Shown: positions 8,520-19,073, counted from the stretch's first letter. The stretch: DNA of 64,000 bases from Paraburkholderia ultramafica (GCF_902859915.1 NZ_CADIKK010000001.1:360818-424817); one strand, 5' to 3'. A program made the numbers and translations. The notes: generated by a model from the sequence alone, not told the origin.

Positions 8520-9342
8520 GGCGTGATCTTCCAACGTCGTTGGGCGATAAAAACCACTGCAACGCAACCACGCTCCACCGTGCGACGCTTCGCAGCAAGC
8601 GCAGCGGCCACAGTGCCGCGTCATGCAACGACGTCCGCGGAGTCGTGCGCGCTTTACGCTCTCCCTCGATGCTGCTCGGCAGCACTTCGAAGTTCTCCCA
8701 CACGGCATAGGGACGCAATTCAACCACGCGAAGATTGCAGTGGTCCCGATGCCACGGCCAGTCATCGAGTAGTGCGCCGATCGGACCCATCGCGAAGGCA
8801 AGCGCTTGACGAGCTGCTTGCGCGGATATCCAGTAGCCTACGGCCCCTGAAGTCCACTGTTTAAACGGAACACCGATCCGCAGTCCGTCTACCGTCGCTC
8901 CTCCCCCCCTTAGCGGCTCATTGAAGTAAGTCCACGTCGACGCGGAGCGACGCAACTTGGATCGTCCAAGCAACACAATGTCCGCCATGGACGACAGTGC
9001 GGATTCGTTCACACCCAGTACGCCATCGAAAAATTCCACATCGAGAATCGCATCGTCTTCAAGGACAACCGCAGCGCGGCCGGTATCCGCTATCGCGCGC
9101 CATACAGAACGATGACTCATAAAGCACGCAACCTCAGCGCAAGTCATTGAACGTCCGTAACGACGACGAGCCGCCTCGTCATCATAGACGGCACCCAGTT
9201 GGCTTTCCGTCAGCGCTTGCCCATCGACTGCCTCCTCAATACGGAATGAGGCTCCGTGATCGACCAATACCTTGCTGATCGCATCCCGACGGCCTGAACG
9301 AAATAGCGATATGACGTGAATGGGTACGCTGCCTTCCATCAT
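8512..9342 (-). CDS. GT25 family glycosyltransferase
   Basis: The 276 residues show the glycosyltransferase family 25 layout: IHVISLFRSGRRDAIS at the N-terminus, CAEVACFMSHRSVWRAI, then AAVVLEDDAIL, and later DDWPWHRDHCNLRVVELRPYAV. Family members transfer galactose or related sugars to lipopolysaccharide or capsule. The start ATG overlaps the stop of wzx (ATGA). Together with the GT4 and WecG-like enzymes it gives three transferases after the priming step, so the repeat unit is predicted to have about four sugars. Confidence 0.88.
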   Translation of the reverse strand: MMEGSVPIHVISLFRSGRRDAISKVLVDHGASFRIEEAVDGQALTESQLGAVYDDEAARRRYGRSMTCAEVACFMSHRSVWRAIADTGRAAVVLEDDAILDVEFFDGVLGVNESALSSMADIVLLGRSKLRRSASTWTYFNEPLRGGGATVDGLRIGVPFKQWTSGAVGYWISAQAARQALAFAMGPIGALLDDWPWHRDHCNLRVVELRPYAVWENFEVLPSSIEGERKARTTPRTSLHDAALWPLRLLRSVARWSVVALQWFLSPNDVGRSRHE

Positions 9343-10640
9343 CGATTCAACAATTGGGTAAAGTGCTTACGCAGAGACGGCGTGCTCAAAATCATCGACA
9401 CATAGATACCGAGCAACGCGACCTCGGCGACGAGAAGCGACAACGCTGCGCCTTCAGCGCCAAACAGGGGCGTCAGGACGATCGCAAGCACAACGTTCAA
9501 TACGCCTGCAAACAACATCATCAGTGAGCGGATACGCGCGCGTCCGAACGGTACCAGCACCTGCAATCCGACGAAATAGGCCAAATTGCCGAAGACAGTT
9601 CCAAAACAAAGCAGCTTCAACACCGACGCAGAGCCTACGTAGCCAGCCCCCAATACCAACGTTGTAAGTGGTGCAGAAACGTAGACCATGCCGAACAGCC
9701 CGGCGATAGTCGTCACTCCCGTGGCGACCGCGCCGATAACCGTGAGTCGGGCGGCCGAGCGCGGCTGCACTCTGAATAACGCAGTAATACGCGGGTAGCA
9801 CACCGTATTGATTTGCGCCGGCACCATGTTGGCTACAGTTTTCAGCTTGTCGGCCGCCGTATACACCCCCACCTCATACGACGTCGTCATTGCCGCGAGA
9901 ATGACCGCATTAGTTATGCCAAATAGACTCACCGACGCCGAAGATATAAACATGTCAGCGCTCCCCCGAACACGCTGCCAGACCGAGCGTATCGAAGCGC
10001 ATGGCCGGCCCAATACACCAAGGCGCCGCGCGGCAAGCAGCGAGAACAATCCCGTGAAAATTGCCACCAACCCCTGAATTCCCGCGGCAATAGCAACATC
10101 GCTACTGTGCTGTACGAAAACGAAGGTCAACGGCAATGCCGAAAATCGTCCGGCTAGCGCGACCGTCGCAAAGACTGAAAACCGCTCCAGCCCTTGCAGC
10201 AGCCAGTTCAGTGTAAAAACATTGCCAATTACCATCAGCCACGCAGCAAGTACCGCCGAATAAACCGAAGCAAGTTTGCTATCCAATTGCATAACTACTA
10301 ACAGCACCGCGAACGAAATCGCACAAAGGCAACCTTTGGCGATCATCGTCGACCAGACAAGTTCGTTAAGCACCTTGGGTTGGTCCCGACACTGAACCAC
10401 TGCCTTGGGACCGCTGAGAAAAAAACCCCATTCGGTCACAAGCATCCCGTAGGTAGCAATTGCCATCACGTAGCCAAGCACACCGAATTGCGCCGCGCCA
10501 AGCACACGCGTCAGGTACGGAAAAGTCGCCAGCGGTATAAGGTAGTTACCGACTTGCCACACCATCATGATGAGGAAATTCATGTGGATGCGCGACGTTC
10601 TCGTCGCACATACAGCACCTATCGTCTCCCGGCTGCTCAC
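9339..10640 (-). CDS. wzx: Wzx-type repeat-unit flippase
   Basis: This 433-residue protein has about 12-14 hydrophobic segments and the polysaccharide-biosynthesis/MATE-like signature near the N-terminus (IMMVWQVGNYLIPLATFPYLTRVLG). The printed start is a GTG; an ATG at 10583 (MNFLIMM) is an alternative that begins right before the first helix. Neither has a strong Shine-Dalgarno sequence. It should flip undecaprenyl-diphosphate-linked repeat units across the inner membrane for Wzy. Confidence 0.9.
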   Translation of the reverse strand: MSSRETIGAVCATRTSRIHMNFLIMMVWQVGNYLIPLATFPYLTRVLGAAQFGVLGYVMAIATYGMLVTEWGFFLSGPKAVVQCRDQPKVLNELVWSTMIAKGCLCAISFAVLLVVMQLDSKLASVYSAVLAAWLMVIGNVFTLNWLLQGLERFSVFATVALAGRFSALPLTFVFVQHSSDVAIAAGIQGLVAIFTGLFSLLAARRLGVLGRPCASIRSVWQRVRGSADMFISSASVSLFGITNAVILAAMTTSYEVGVYTAADKLKTVANMVPAQINTVCYPRITALFRVQPRSAARLTVIGAVATGVTTIAGLFGMVYVSAPLTTLVLGAGYVGSASVLKLLCFGTVFGNLAYFVGLQVLVPFGRARIRSLMMLFAGVLNVVLAIVLTPLFGAEGAALSLLVAEVALLGIYVSMILSTPSLRKHFTQLLNR

Positions 10641-10679
10641 GACATACCCAGGTGTATAAGGGCTGAACGGCTCGACAGA

Positions 10680-11924
10680 TTACGCATGCGCCAGTACACC
10701 ACGCGTATCAATGACGACCTTCGCCTGAAAGCGTACCGGGTCCACGCGCCGGAACTGTGCATGATCGACCAGAATGACGACGACATCCGCCTCCAGCAGC
10801 GCTTCGTTCAATCCGCAGAGCCGTACCTTGCCGTCGAGCGCCGCCGGCAACGTTTTGACGTTCGGTTCGACGACCACGACCTGTCCTGCGAATCGCTCTG
10901 CAAGCTCAGAGGCGATTTCGAGTGCCGGGCTTTCGCGTAGATCGTCGATGTTCGCTTTGAACGCCAACCCGAGACACGCGATCACCGGATCTCTAAAGCG
11001 CCGCGCCGCGCGTTCGACCCGCTCGATCACGTAACCCGGCTTATCGTCGTTCACTGTTCTCGCTGTGCGAATCAGACGGGCCTGCTCGGGCGCGGAATCG
11101 ACGATGAACCAAGGGTCCACTGCAATGCAATGACCACCCACGCCCGGCCCCGGCTGCAGAATGCTCACACGCGGATGCCGGTTCGCGAGGCGAATCAGCT
11201 CCCACACGTTGATATCGAGTTTGTCGCAGATAATCGACAGTTCATTCGCAAACGCAATGTTCACATCGCGAAACGAATTCTCTGTGAGCTTGCACATCTC
11301 GGCGGTGCGGACATCGGTCAGAATGCATTCGCCGCGTACGAAGCTTTGATACAGATCCCGCGCCATTTCTCCGCACCGCGGCGTCATCCCCCCAATTACC
11401 CGGTCGTTTTCGACCAGTTCGCTAATCACATGCCCAGGCAGCACTCGCTCGGGGCAATGCGCTACACGTATGTCCGAATTCTCCCCGGCCTGCTGCGGGA
11501 ACGTCAGATCAGGTCGGAGTTCCGCCATCCATACCGCCATCTGCTCAGTCGCACCGACGGGAGAGGTCGATTCAAGGACAACCAGATCGCCCTTCTTGAG
11601 CACAGGAGCGACGGAGCGGCTCGCCGCCTCAATATAGCTAAGGTCTGGCTTGAAGCCGTCCGAGAACGGCGTTGGCACGGCGAGTAGAAATGCGTCAGCG
11701 GGTTCTGGTACGGTGGTCGCTCGTAGATAACCCTGCGAAACCGCCGCATGAACGAGCATATCGAGTTCCGGCTCGACAATGTGAATGGCGCCCTTGTTGA
11801 TGGTATCGACCGCGTGCTGATTAACGTCCACGCCGATCACCTGCTTGCGGCGCGCGGCGAAGGCCGCAGCAGTTGGCAAGCCAATGTAGCCGAGTCCAAC
11901 GACTGAGACAGTTTCGAATTCCAT
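10680..11924 (-). CDS. wecC: UDP-N-acetyl-D-mannosamine dehydrogenase
   Basis: This 414-residue nucleotide-sugar dehydrogenase oxidises UDP-ManNAc to UDP-ManNAcA with two NAD+. The Rossmann motif is VGLGYIGLPTA (9-19). The catalytic cysteine is Cys266 in PGPGVGGHCIAVDPWF, Lys/Asn support comes from the CKLTENSFRDVNIAFANE segment, and the C-terminal UDP-binding part contains LGLAFKANIDDLRESPA. IHIVEPEL near residue 50 is typical of WecC rather than Ugd. It lies 32 bp after wecB, which supplies its substrate. Confidence 0.95.
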   Translation of the reverse strand: MEFETVSVVGLGYIGLPTAAAFAARRKQVIGVDVNQHAVDTINKGAIHIVEPELDMLVHAAVSQGYLRATTVPEPADAFLLAVPTPFSDGFKPDLSYIEAASRSVAPVLKKGDLVVLESTSPVGATEQMAVWMAELRPDLTFPQQAGENSDIRVAHCPERVLPGHVISELVENDRVIGGMTPRCGEMARDLYQSFVRGECILTDVRTAEMCKLTENSFRDVNIAFANELSIICDKLDINVWELIRLANRHPRVSILQPGPGVGGHCIAVDPWFIVDSAPEQARLIRTARTVNDDKPGYVIERVERAARRFRDPVIACLGLAFKANIDDLRESPALEIASELAERFAGQVVVVEPNVKTLPAALDGKVRLCGLNEALLEADVVVILVDHAQFRRVDPVRFQAKVVIDTRGVLAHA

Positions 11925-11956
11925 ATCTATCGGGTTGTAGGGTTATCTATTTATCT

Positions 11957-13105
11957 CTATGCGGCAAGCGTCGCGATAGAGCGATCTGCGGCAAGTACTC
12001 TCGCGATGCGTTCACAAGCTCTTCCGTCGCCGTACGGATTGTCACCACGGCTCATTTCGCCGTGCATCGCGGGGTCATCTAACAGTTGCGATACGCCGTC
12101 GACAATCCTCTGCACGTCGGTGCCCACGAGCTTCACTACGCCGGCGTCGACCGCTTCCTGTCGTTCGGTCGTATCGCGCATCACGAGTACGGGCTTGCAT
12201 AGAGACGGCGCCTCTTCCTGAATGCCACCGGAGTCGGTCAGAATCAGAAACGCACGATCCATCAGACGAACAAACGGGAGATAGTCGAGCGGCTCAATCA
12301 AATGAACGTTCAGGATATTTGTGAGAAGGCGATTGACGGGCTCACGCACGCTCGGGTTCAGATGCACCGGGTACACAATATCCACATCTGGATAGCTGCA
12401 CGCGAGCTGCGCCAGTGCAGAGCAAATGCGCTCGAATCCACCACCGAAACTCTCTCGGCGATGCCCAGTAACGAGCACTATCCTTCGGCCCGGTGCGAAT
12501 TCGGGTAACAGCCGATCCGCTGCGGCAACCAGTTGTGGATCATTGGCGAGTAACTGGCGTACGTGCAGCAGCGCGTCAATCACTGTGTTGCCCGTCACAA
12601 TGATGCGGTTGTCCGGCACATTATCTGCAAGCAGATTCTGGCGAGCACGTTCTGTCGGCGCAAAGTGCGTTTCAGCGAGCACCCCGGTCAGTTTGCGGTT
12701 CGCCTCTTCGGGCCACGGTGACAGGAGATTTCCGGTACGCAACCCGGCTTCGACGTGTCCCACCGGGATTCTCCGGTAGAAAGATGCCAGGCTTGTCGCC
12801 ATTGTCGTCGTGGTATCCCCATGCACAAGCACGAGGTCCGGCCTGCAGTCGTCCAGCACGTCACGCATGCCGAGCATGATCGACGCCGTCACGTCGTACA
12901 GATCCTGACCTTGCCTCATGACATTGAGGTCGAAATGAGGCCGCACCTGAAACAGGGACAGCACCTGATCGAGCATTTGCCGATGCTGGCCGGTCACGCA
13001 GACGAAGCAGTCGATTCCGCTCGTCTTTTTGAGTTGCGTAACGAGCGGCGCCATTTTGATAGCTTCTGGACGAGTCCCAAAGGTCAGCAGTATTCGCCTG
13101 TTCAT
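11957..13105 (-). CDS. wecB: UDP-N-acetylglucosamine 2-epimerase (non-hydrolysing)
   Basis: This 382-residue enzyme interconverts UDP-GlcNAc and UDP-ManNAc. Motifs include [16 protein letters not shown] at the N-terminus, [41 protein letters not shown] and [14 protein letters not shown]. The start is taken at [17 protein letters not shown] 12 bp upstream (MAGSMNRR) is possible and Shine-Dalgarno evidence does not decide. Its place directly before wecC supports a role in UDP-ManNAcA synthesis for the exopolysaccharide. Confidence 0.94.
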   Translation of the reverse strand: MNRRILLTFGTRPEAIKMAPLVTQLKKTSGIDCFVCVTGQHRQMLDQVLSLFQVRPHFDLNVMRQGQDLYDVTASIMLGMRDVLDDCRPDLVLVHGDTTTTMATSLASFYRRIPVGHVEAGLRTGNLLSPWPEEANRKLTGVLAETHFAPTERARQNLLADNVPDNRIIVTGNTVIDALLHVRQLLANDPQLVAAADRLLPEFAPGRRIVLVTGHRRESFGGGFERICSALAQLACSYPDVDIVYPVHLNPSVREPVNRLLTNILNVHLIEPLDYLPFVRLMDRAFLILTDSGGIQEEAPSLCKPVLVMRDTTERQEAVDAGVVKLVGTDVQRIVDGVSQLLDDPAMHGEMSRGDNPYGDGRACERIARVLAADRSIATLAA

Positions 13106-13199
13106 AGAACCAGCCATGTATTGGACGTGTCGATCTTCCGGTGACGCATTGCACCGACCTCGCATCGCCGCACTAGCCGTGCGGCTAAGTCTTCCGTGT

Positions 13200-15410
13200 T
13201 CATGACCTGGCCTTCCTTACCTCGTATTCGGAGAACGCGCCGTACGTACTGGCGTGTTGCGGCACATCGGTCAATAGAATGCCGTCCACCGCTACGCCGG
13301 CAGTGCTCAACTGGCGTGTCGTCTCAATGAGTTCGGCTGTGGAATGTCTGCCATGGCGCATGACGAGCAAGGTCGCCCCGGCATGCTTGCCGATCAGGAC
13401 CGGATCGGTAACGGCGAGAACCGGTGGCGAATCGACGATGACGACGTCGTATTGCTTGCTGAACTGCGCCATGAGCTTGCCAAAGTGCTCGCTCGCCAGT
13501 AGTTCGGACGGGCTCGAAGGAATGGCTCCGTTAGTGAGAAAATCAAGGTTCGCCAAAACCTGACGATGAATCGCCTGATCAGGCGCAGTGCCACCAATCA
13601 CGTCGGACAGACCCGGCGCACACGCGAGTTCAAAATAGGCGTACAGGTTTCCGCGACGCATGTCCGCATCGACGAGCAAGACTCGCTTCCCCGCAGCAGC
13701 AAGCACTGCCGCGAGGTTGACGGAAAGGAACGATTTGCCGATCTCAGGGCGCGGCCCGGTGAGCATCACAATGTTGTTGTCCGGCTTCAGGATGCCGAAC
13801 TGCAATGCCGTGCGCAGGCCGCGTATGCCCTCTACAGCAATGTCCTCAGGAAAATGAACAGCCAGCACACGCGATCCGGATATGCCTCTGCGCGAGGACT
13901 GCTGCAACGTCGATTGACGTCTGCTACGCGAAATGATCGCGTACACAGGAAGATCAACCGCACGCTCGATTTCCGCCGGGTTCTCCAAGCCACGATTGAA
14001 TGCACGGCGCACGAACGCGAACGTGCATCCCAACAACAGACCGGACACGGCTGCTACGAGAATCAAGAGTAACTTCTTCGGCTTGACTGGCTTTTCCGGT
14101 ATAACGGCATAATCGACCGTGCGAACGTTGCCCAACTGACCGGCCTTCAACACTCTCAGTTGCTGCGTACTATCGAGCAGCTTTGTATAGAGTTCCGTGT
14201 TGACCTGCACGTCACGCATCAATTGCAGCGCCTGCTGTTGAATGTCAGGCAAAGTTCCAACTGTTCCGTCGAACGCACTCTCCTTCGCTCGCAGCTCACC
14301 GATTTGCGCATCGATTGCCAGTACAGACGGGTGCTCACTGGTAAAGCGCTGAGCGAGGTCCGCGCGTTGTTGCTGAAGCTCGGTCAGCTTCGTCTTGTTA
14401 TCGACGATCGACTGCAACAGTAGCTTCCCTTCTGCTTCCAGATCTACAGTGCCATGCTTGGCTCGAAACGAGTTGTAACGCTGCTCGGCGTCATCGAGAT
14501 CAGCTCGCAGTTGCGGAAGCTGTTCGCCAAGAAAGCTAAGCATCTGCTTGGCCTGGGCCGATTTGCGGTCCACGTTACGCTGAACGTAGGTTCGTGCCAC
14601 AGCATTCACGATAGCTGTGATTTGCGCAGCATCTGTTCCATCGAGCGTGACCGCAATGATGCCGGACTGCTTGACCTTCTCCCTGACGTCGAGCAACTTC
14701 CGCAGATCTTCAATCGTGAGCTGGGTCGACGATCGCGTAAGGTCGAATGTCGTGCCGGGGCGCGCGGTCATCGCTGCGACGGTCAGCTCGACGGGCCCGT
14801 GCTGAGTCGTATGACGCTCAGGATTCCCAACGCGACCTTGAAATAGTGTGTTGCTATGCGAATCGCGAAGCTCAAAGCGCTGTCCCTCACCGGCGACAAT
14901 CGTAAATCCGTCGCCGTATAACTCGCCTGGCACATCGAATTTCGTCACTTTCAGCTGTTCACCACCCCACGCAAAGCGACTTAGCCCGAGTACAGGACTC
15001 GCCGCGTCTCTTGACGTGTGCTTCGCAATGAACTCCCCGATCACGGGGAAATAATGCGGCTTCGCACTGATATCAAGGTGCAGGCTACGCACGGCCTCAC
15101 CGATCACCATCCTCGAACGGACCAGTTCGATCTCCGCATCAGCCGTCGCTTTGCTCTGAAAAAGCGAAGCGAGATCGCCCAACTTCTGATTGATATTGTT
15201 GGCACCAGTGTCGTCGTCCACCTGAATCATCGCGTCCGCTCTATAAACGGGCGTGCCAAACAACGCATACGCCGTACCGAGAACCAGCACCACAGCGGTG
15301 ACAAGAGAAATCAGCAAGCGGTTCTCGCGGACAACCGCCACAATTTCTGACAGGTCGATTTCGTCGTCGGCCGACGTCGCAGCTGCACGACTTTGTTTGA
15401 GCAGATTCAT
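13200..15410 (-). CDS. wzc: polysaccharide co-polymerase / tyrosine autokinase (Wzc/BceF)
   Basis: This 736-residue inner-membrane protein has an N-terminal Wzz domain after one helix near 32-50. A long periplasmic coiled coil spans roughly 280-420, and a second helix near 446-465 follows a proline-rich PEKPVKPKK stretch. The cytoplasmic BY-kinase domain has Walker [10 protein letters not shown] (552-560), Walker A' [11 protein letters not shown] and Walker [16 protein letters not shown]. The C-terminal tail carries only two tyrosines ([16 protein letters not shown]), fewer than E. coli Wzc, so phosphoregulation may be simpler. Phosphorylation cycles with the phosphatase encoded immediately upstream control chain export and length. 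Confidence 0.95.
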   Translation of the reverse strand: MNLLKQSRAAATSADDEIDLSEIVAVVRENRLLISLVTAVVLVLGTAYALFGTPVYRADAMIQVDDDTGANNINQKLGDLASLFQSKATADAEIELVRSRMVIGEAVRSLHLDISAKPHYFPVIGEFIAKHTSRDAASPVLGLSRFAWGGEQLKVTKFDVPGELYGDGFTIVAGEGQRFELRDSHSNTLFQGRVGNPERHTTQHGPVELTVAAMTARPGTTFDLTRSSTQLTIEDLRKLLDVREKVKQSGIIAVTLDGTDAAQITAIVNAVARTYVQRNVDRKSAQAKQMLSFLGEQLPQLRADLDDAEQRYNSFRAKHGTVDLEAEGKLLLQSIVDNKTKLTELQQQRADLAQRFTSEHPSVLAIDAQIGELRAKESAFDGTVGTLPDIQQQALQLMRDVQVNTELYTKLLDSTQQLRVLKAGQLGNVRTVDYAVIPEKPVKPKKLLLILVAAVSGLLLGCTFAFVRRAFNRGLENPAEIERAVDLPVYAIISRSRRQSTLQQSSRRGISGSRVLAVHFPEDIAVEGIRGLRTALQFGILKPDNNIVMLTGPRPEIGKSFLSVNLAAVLAAAGKRVLLVDADMRRGNLYAYFELACAPGLSDVIGGTAPDQAIHRQVLANLDFLTNGAIPSSPSELLASEHFGKLMAQFSKQYDVVIVDSPPVLAVTDPVLIGKHAGATLLVMRHGRHSTAELIETTRQLSTAGVAVDGILLTDVPQHASTYGAFSEYEVRKARS

Positions 15411-15413
15411 GAG

Positions 15414-15851
15414 TTAGTGAGCCAGCGTTGTCATAACGTTGAGCCAATTCGAAATGCCGCTCTCAATTTGTGCAAAAGCCAGTTCAAATGCGGCGTGGTG
15501 CCGCTGATAGGGATCAACGATGTCAACCTGATCGTGTTCGCCAAGACGAAATACTTTTCCCCTTGCGAATGGGTAAGTCGCCAGAATCAAGTCGCGTTGT
15601 GCCTGCGTCATGCCAAGAATCAGTTCTGCTGCACGCACATGTTCGTAAGTCAAAGCGGTTGCAACGTGATCACTGAGATCCAGGCCGCGCGCAGTCGCGA
15701 GCTGCATAACGAGCGGGTCCGCGCGCTCGCCAACCAGCGCGCGAGTACCGGCTGAATTCACTTCGAGGTGGGGCAGTTCCCTTCGGAGAAATGCCCGCGC
15801 AACCGGACTCCGGCAAATATTGCCTTCACACACCATCAGAACCCCGCTCAT
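15414..15851 (-). CDS. wzb: low-molecular-weight protein-tyrosine phosphatase (Wzb/BceD)
   Basis: This 145-residue enzyme has the P-loop CEGNICRS (Cys8 to Arg14) at the N-terminus and the acid loop VDIVDPYQ near residue 110, both required for phosphocysteine catalysis. It is expected to dephosphorylate the Wzc-type kinase encoded 3 bp downstream. Its ATG overlaps the wza stop codon (ATGA), so the export porin, phosphatase and kinase are translated as a coupled set. Confidence 0.95.
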   Translation of the reverse strand: MSGVLMVCEGNICRSPVARAFLRRELPHLEVNSAGTRALVGERADPLVMQLATARGLDLSDHVATALTYEHVRAAELILGMTQAQRDLILATYPFARGKVFRLGEHDQVDIVDPYQRHHAAFELAFAQIESGISNWLNVMTTLAH

Positions 15852-17047
15852 TTCGCCACTATCCCCGCGGTCAACCCACTGCTAATCAACGGCATCAACA
15901 GACTCAGCACTCGATTGAACCGAACCAGCCCGCTGCCATCGACATACACCACATCCTTAGGCTGCAAATCGAAATCCTTCGCAAGCAACATCGCGACCGG
16001 CGATCGAGCGTCAAGGTGAAACACCTGGGGTGTCCCCGATAACGAGCCGCGGATCACGAACATCTGCGCAGCGTCGGCGGTGGACGAGTTCACGCTGCCT
16101 GCCTGCGACAGAGCATCTGCGAGAGTGATGCGGCCGGTCCGACGCGGAATGGCCGAGACCGGCTTGTTCACTTCTCCCATCACATACACATCGTTTTCAT
16201 CGCGCGAGACAACGCGCAGGAAATCCCCAGGTTTCAGATAGAGCCGCGACGGGCTCAATCCTTGAGCCAGCAGGTGTGTCAGGTTCACGCGGTGAGACTG
16301 GCCGTCGCGCACCAGCACAAGGTTGCCCTGATCGGCCGTGTCGCTAAATCCGCCAGCTCGGCTGACTGCTTCGTAAAGCGTCATCGGCACATCGTTGACA
16401 GCCAGCGCGCCGGGACTATGCACTTCGCCATCGACATAGACCTGACGCGCCCGGTAAGAAGCCATCCGTACGGTCACCTGAGGTTTGACGAAGTACTTCG
16501 CGAGCGCGCCTGTCAGACGCTGTTGTATCTCTTCAGTACGCAGCCCGGCCACGGGCAACGTGCCTGCGTAGGGAAAAGTCAAACTGCCGTTCTGATCGAC
16601 AATGAAACCGGCAAACGGATCGCCAGAGCGCGACGACGACTGGGTTTGCGAAGAACCGAGTGCCGCTGCAAATTCAGGGTGGTCCCAGACGACGATTTGC
16701 AACACGTCGCCCGGCCCAACGGCGTAGGCCTGCGGCGTTCCGGACAGCAATTGCGATATTTCGAATTGTTGTTGTCGCCGGCTTTGCGCCAGCTGCGCGA
16801 TCAGCGCCGCGTCGACTTCAGTGATCGCGATGGCCGGCGTACCGCGCGTCGCATCGACCATCTTGCCTGGCGCGCTCGCGCCGGTTTCCCCTGTCGCGTT
16901 GGACACATTTGATGTGTCTGGCATGTTCTGCACATGGGACGTCTCCATCCGCATACCAGGAGCCACCGCACACGCGCAGGTCATCAGGGTGACAGCCGCC
17001 ATCAAGACTCGAAGCCGAATCGGCCTCATCAGAACTACAGCTAACAT
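15848..17047 (-). CDS. wza: polysaccharide export outer-membrane protein (Wza/BceE)
   Basis: This outer-membrane export channel has about 399 residues from the ATG at 17047; a TTG 21 bp upstream would extend it. The N-terminal hydrophobic stretch ends LMTCACAVAPG, so one of two cysteines is probably lipidated, although neither fits the lipobox perfectly. The poly-export domain begins at AYAVGPGDVLQIVVWDHPEF, followed by two SLBB segments (RQVYVDGEVHSPGALAVND; NDVYVMGEVNKPVSAI). The C-terminus ends with a hydrophobic helix as in Wza barrels. It would pass the polymer across the outer membrane. Confidence 0.94.
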   Translation of the reverse strand: MLAVVLMRPIRLRVLMAAVTLMTCACAVAPGMRMETSHVQNMPDTSNVSNATGETGASAPGKMVDATRGTPAIAITEVDAALIAQLAQSRRQQQFEISQLLSGTPQAYAVGPGDVLQIVVWDHPEFAAALGSSQTQSSSRSGDPFAGFIVDQNGSLTFPYAGTLPVAGLRTEEIQQRLTGALAKYFVKPQVTVRMASYRARQVYVDGEVHSPGALAVNDVPMTLYEAVSRAGGFSDTADQGNLVLVRDGQSHRVNLTHLLAQGLSPSRLYLKPGDFLRVVSRDENDVYVMGEVNKPVSAIPRRTGRITLADALSQAGSVNSSTADAAQMFVIRGSLSGTPQVFHLDARSPVAMLLAKDFDLQPKDVVYVDGSGLVRFNRVLSLLMPLISSGLTAGIVAK

Positions 17048-17201
17048 CGTTTTCAACCTATTCTTCAAGCGAGCGTGCGAATGCTCCGCTCCTGCTGCCC
17101 AACGTCAGGCAAGCCGATCCATTTCTGGTTGAGACGCGCGCTGTCCTATGCTAAGTACTACGTTCGATGGATCGACTCGCAACACGCACTCCAGCCACGC
17201 C

Positions 17202-18617
17202 TCAATACGCATTCCGATCCACCAACCCCTTCACCACCGTCGCCATAACAATGCGCATATCCAGTCCAAACGACCAGTTGCGCAGGTAGTACAGATCATG
17301 CTCAACCCGCCCGCGCATTTTCTCGATCTGGTCAGTCTCGCCGCGAAAGCCATTGATTTGCGCCCATCCGGTGATTCCCGGCTTGATCCTGTAGCGATGG
17401 ATATAGCCGTCGACAACGCTGCGATACTCATCGTCATGTTCTATCGCGTGCGGCCGCGGCCCGACCACCGACATCTCTCCACGCAACACATTGAAAAATT
17501 GCGGCAACTCATCGAGACTCGTGCGCCGCAAAAAAGCACCAAGGCGAGTGACACGCGGATCCCCGCGCGTGGCCTGACGAACCACACCTGGCTGCTCGGT
17601 GTGCAGACGCATCGAGCGAAATTTGTAGATGCGGAACACGCGCCCATCGGCACCCTTGCGCCGCTGGGTAAACAACGCAGGCCCCTTCGACGTCACCTTG
17701 ATCGCCACCGCGATCGACAACATCAACGGCGCCAACACGAGCAAGATCGCCGACGCAAACAGCCGGTCGAACAGCGCTTTCTGCATCAACGCGTACGGCG
17801 TCATCGGCGAGGCCACCAGATTGATAGCCGGCGAGCCGATCAGATCGACTACGTTTCGATCGAACATCACGAGACTGCGTACGTCGGGAATAAAGCGCAA
17901 GTTGACAAGGTCGTCGCTGAATTCGTCGAGTACGCGCAGCACGGTGCTCTCGTCGGACATCCGCAGCGCGAGCCACACCTCGTCGACCTTTTCACGGCGC
18001 ACCCAATCGGCAAATTCGTGCAGGCAGGCGAACGAAGGCAAACCATGCGCGCCCAGATCCGTATCGCCACCCGTATTGAACGTGGCAACCGCCCGAAAGC
18101 CGGCGGCGGGCGAACCGGCGATGTTCGCAATCACACTGTTGCAATGCGAACCCGCGCCCACCACCGCGACCATGCGCAGATTCCGCCCCGCCCGCCTCAA
18201 GCGGCCGAGCACCGCATGCACCAACAGCCGCGACGCGACAATCCCAACGGCAGTGAGGACAGTCCAACTCACGCACCAGAGCCGCGACATCAACGCAGTA
18301 CGGTGAAGCAGGAACATCATGACCAGACCGCAGGCCTGCACCACGATCCAGCCGAACACGACATTGATGGCCAGACGCCATTTGGATCGCCCACGCCACG
18401 AGTCGTACACACCGAACCATGGCAACAGCAAAAGAGCCAGTGCCATGTCGAACAGCACGAAGTTACTTTCAAGCGTCCGATACCCCGCGTCGGGCGTGAA
18501 AAGCAGCGAAGCAACAACCGCCCCCAACGCGATCAACATCACGTCGAACAGGCGTGCCAGCAAGCTCTCCACCGCCGCGAAGTCGCGCCCATCCGTTTGG
18601 CGAATCACGTTGCGCAT
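17202..18617 (-). CDS. polyprenyl glycosylphosphotransferase (WcaJ/BceB-like), priming enzyme
   Basis: This inner-membrane enzyme has about 471 residues from the ATG at 18617, which follows AGGTCAGG. It has four to five N-terminal helices, a nucleotide-binding-like middle domain (VVAVVGAGSHCNSVI) and another helix. The C-terminal bacterial sugar transferase domain has RIYKFRSMR, TSLDELPQFFNVLRGEMSVVGPRPHA and YRIKPGITGWAQINGFRGET. It would load the first sugar phosphate, probably glucose-1-phosphate, onto undecaprenyl phosphate. It is the first gene of the minus-strand locus, 154 bp before wza. Confidence 0.93.
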   Translation of the reverse strand: MRNVIRQTDGRDFAAVESLLARLFDVMLIALGAVVASLLFTPDAGYRTLESNFVLFDMALALLLLPWFGVYDSWRGRSKWRLAINVVFGWIVVQACGLVMMFLLHRTALMSRLWCVSWTVLTAVGIVASRLLVHAVLGRLRRAGRNLRMVAVVGAGSHCNSVIANIAGSPAAGFRAVATFNTGGDTDLGAHGLPSFACLHEFADWVRREKVDEVWLALRMSDESTVLRVLDEFSDDLVNLRFIPDVRSLVMFDRNVVDLIGSPAINLVASPMTPYALMQKALFDRLFASAILLVLAPLMLSIAVAIKVTSKGPALFTQRRKGADGRVFRIYKFRSMRLHTEQPGVVRQATRGDPRVTRLGAFLRRTSLDELPQFFNVLRGEMSVVGPRPHAIEHDDEYRSVVDGYIHRYRIKPGITGWAQINGFRGETDQIEKMRGRVEHDLYYLRNWSFGLDMRIVMATVVKGLVDRNAY

Positions 18618-19073
18618 GACACCTGACCTAGCATTCGACAGCGCCGCAGCTTCGAACCGCTGCCTCGGCGCCACCCAACTCACTCAGCGGCGCCCCACAA
18701 ACGGGCACAACGCGAAATTCCCAATTGACCGTGGACTTCATGGCACCACTCTCACCGATTCGTTTGCAATGCCACCTGACTGCATTGCATTGAAAGAAGG
18801 GCATTCTGCTCTCGGGGAGAATGATCCAACATGGGATATTTCCTAAATTTCTAAATATTTTGTTAAGCCGCCAGCCTCACTTTCCAATTTATTCTGAGCC
18901 ATTCTGATCGCCTCGCGCCGCCCTGCTTCCATAAGCGATCCTGAATGCACCGGCCGAGAAACTTTAACTATCTGCATCCGGCCCGCCCCCGTATGCTCAA
19001 ACAGTGACCTACTGCCGCACACAGCGAGTGCGGTATCGGGCAAGCGACTTCTTATAGTCACGGGAGCGGCATC
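18618..19073. promoter_or_regulatory. divergent intergenic region, likely promoter of the polysaccharide locus
   Basis: This stretch of 456 bp separates the priming-enzyme gene (minus) from the ketopantoate reductase gene (plus) and must hold both promoters. The part at 18835-18870 is strikingly AT-rich for this genome (TTTCCTAAATTTCTAAATAT) and is the best promoter or operator candidate for the locus. I could not fix -35 and -10 boxes or a sigma-54 site. Confidence 0.5.

Noticed and set aside
18618..19073. Sigma-54 promoter before the polysaccharide locus
   Set aside because: A TGGCAC word occurs near 18741 but no TTGC box lies at the required spacing on either strand.
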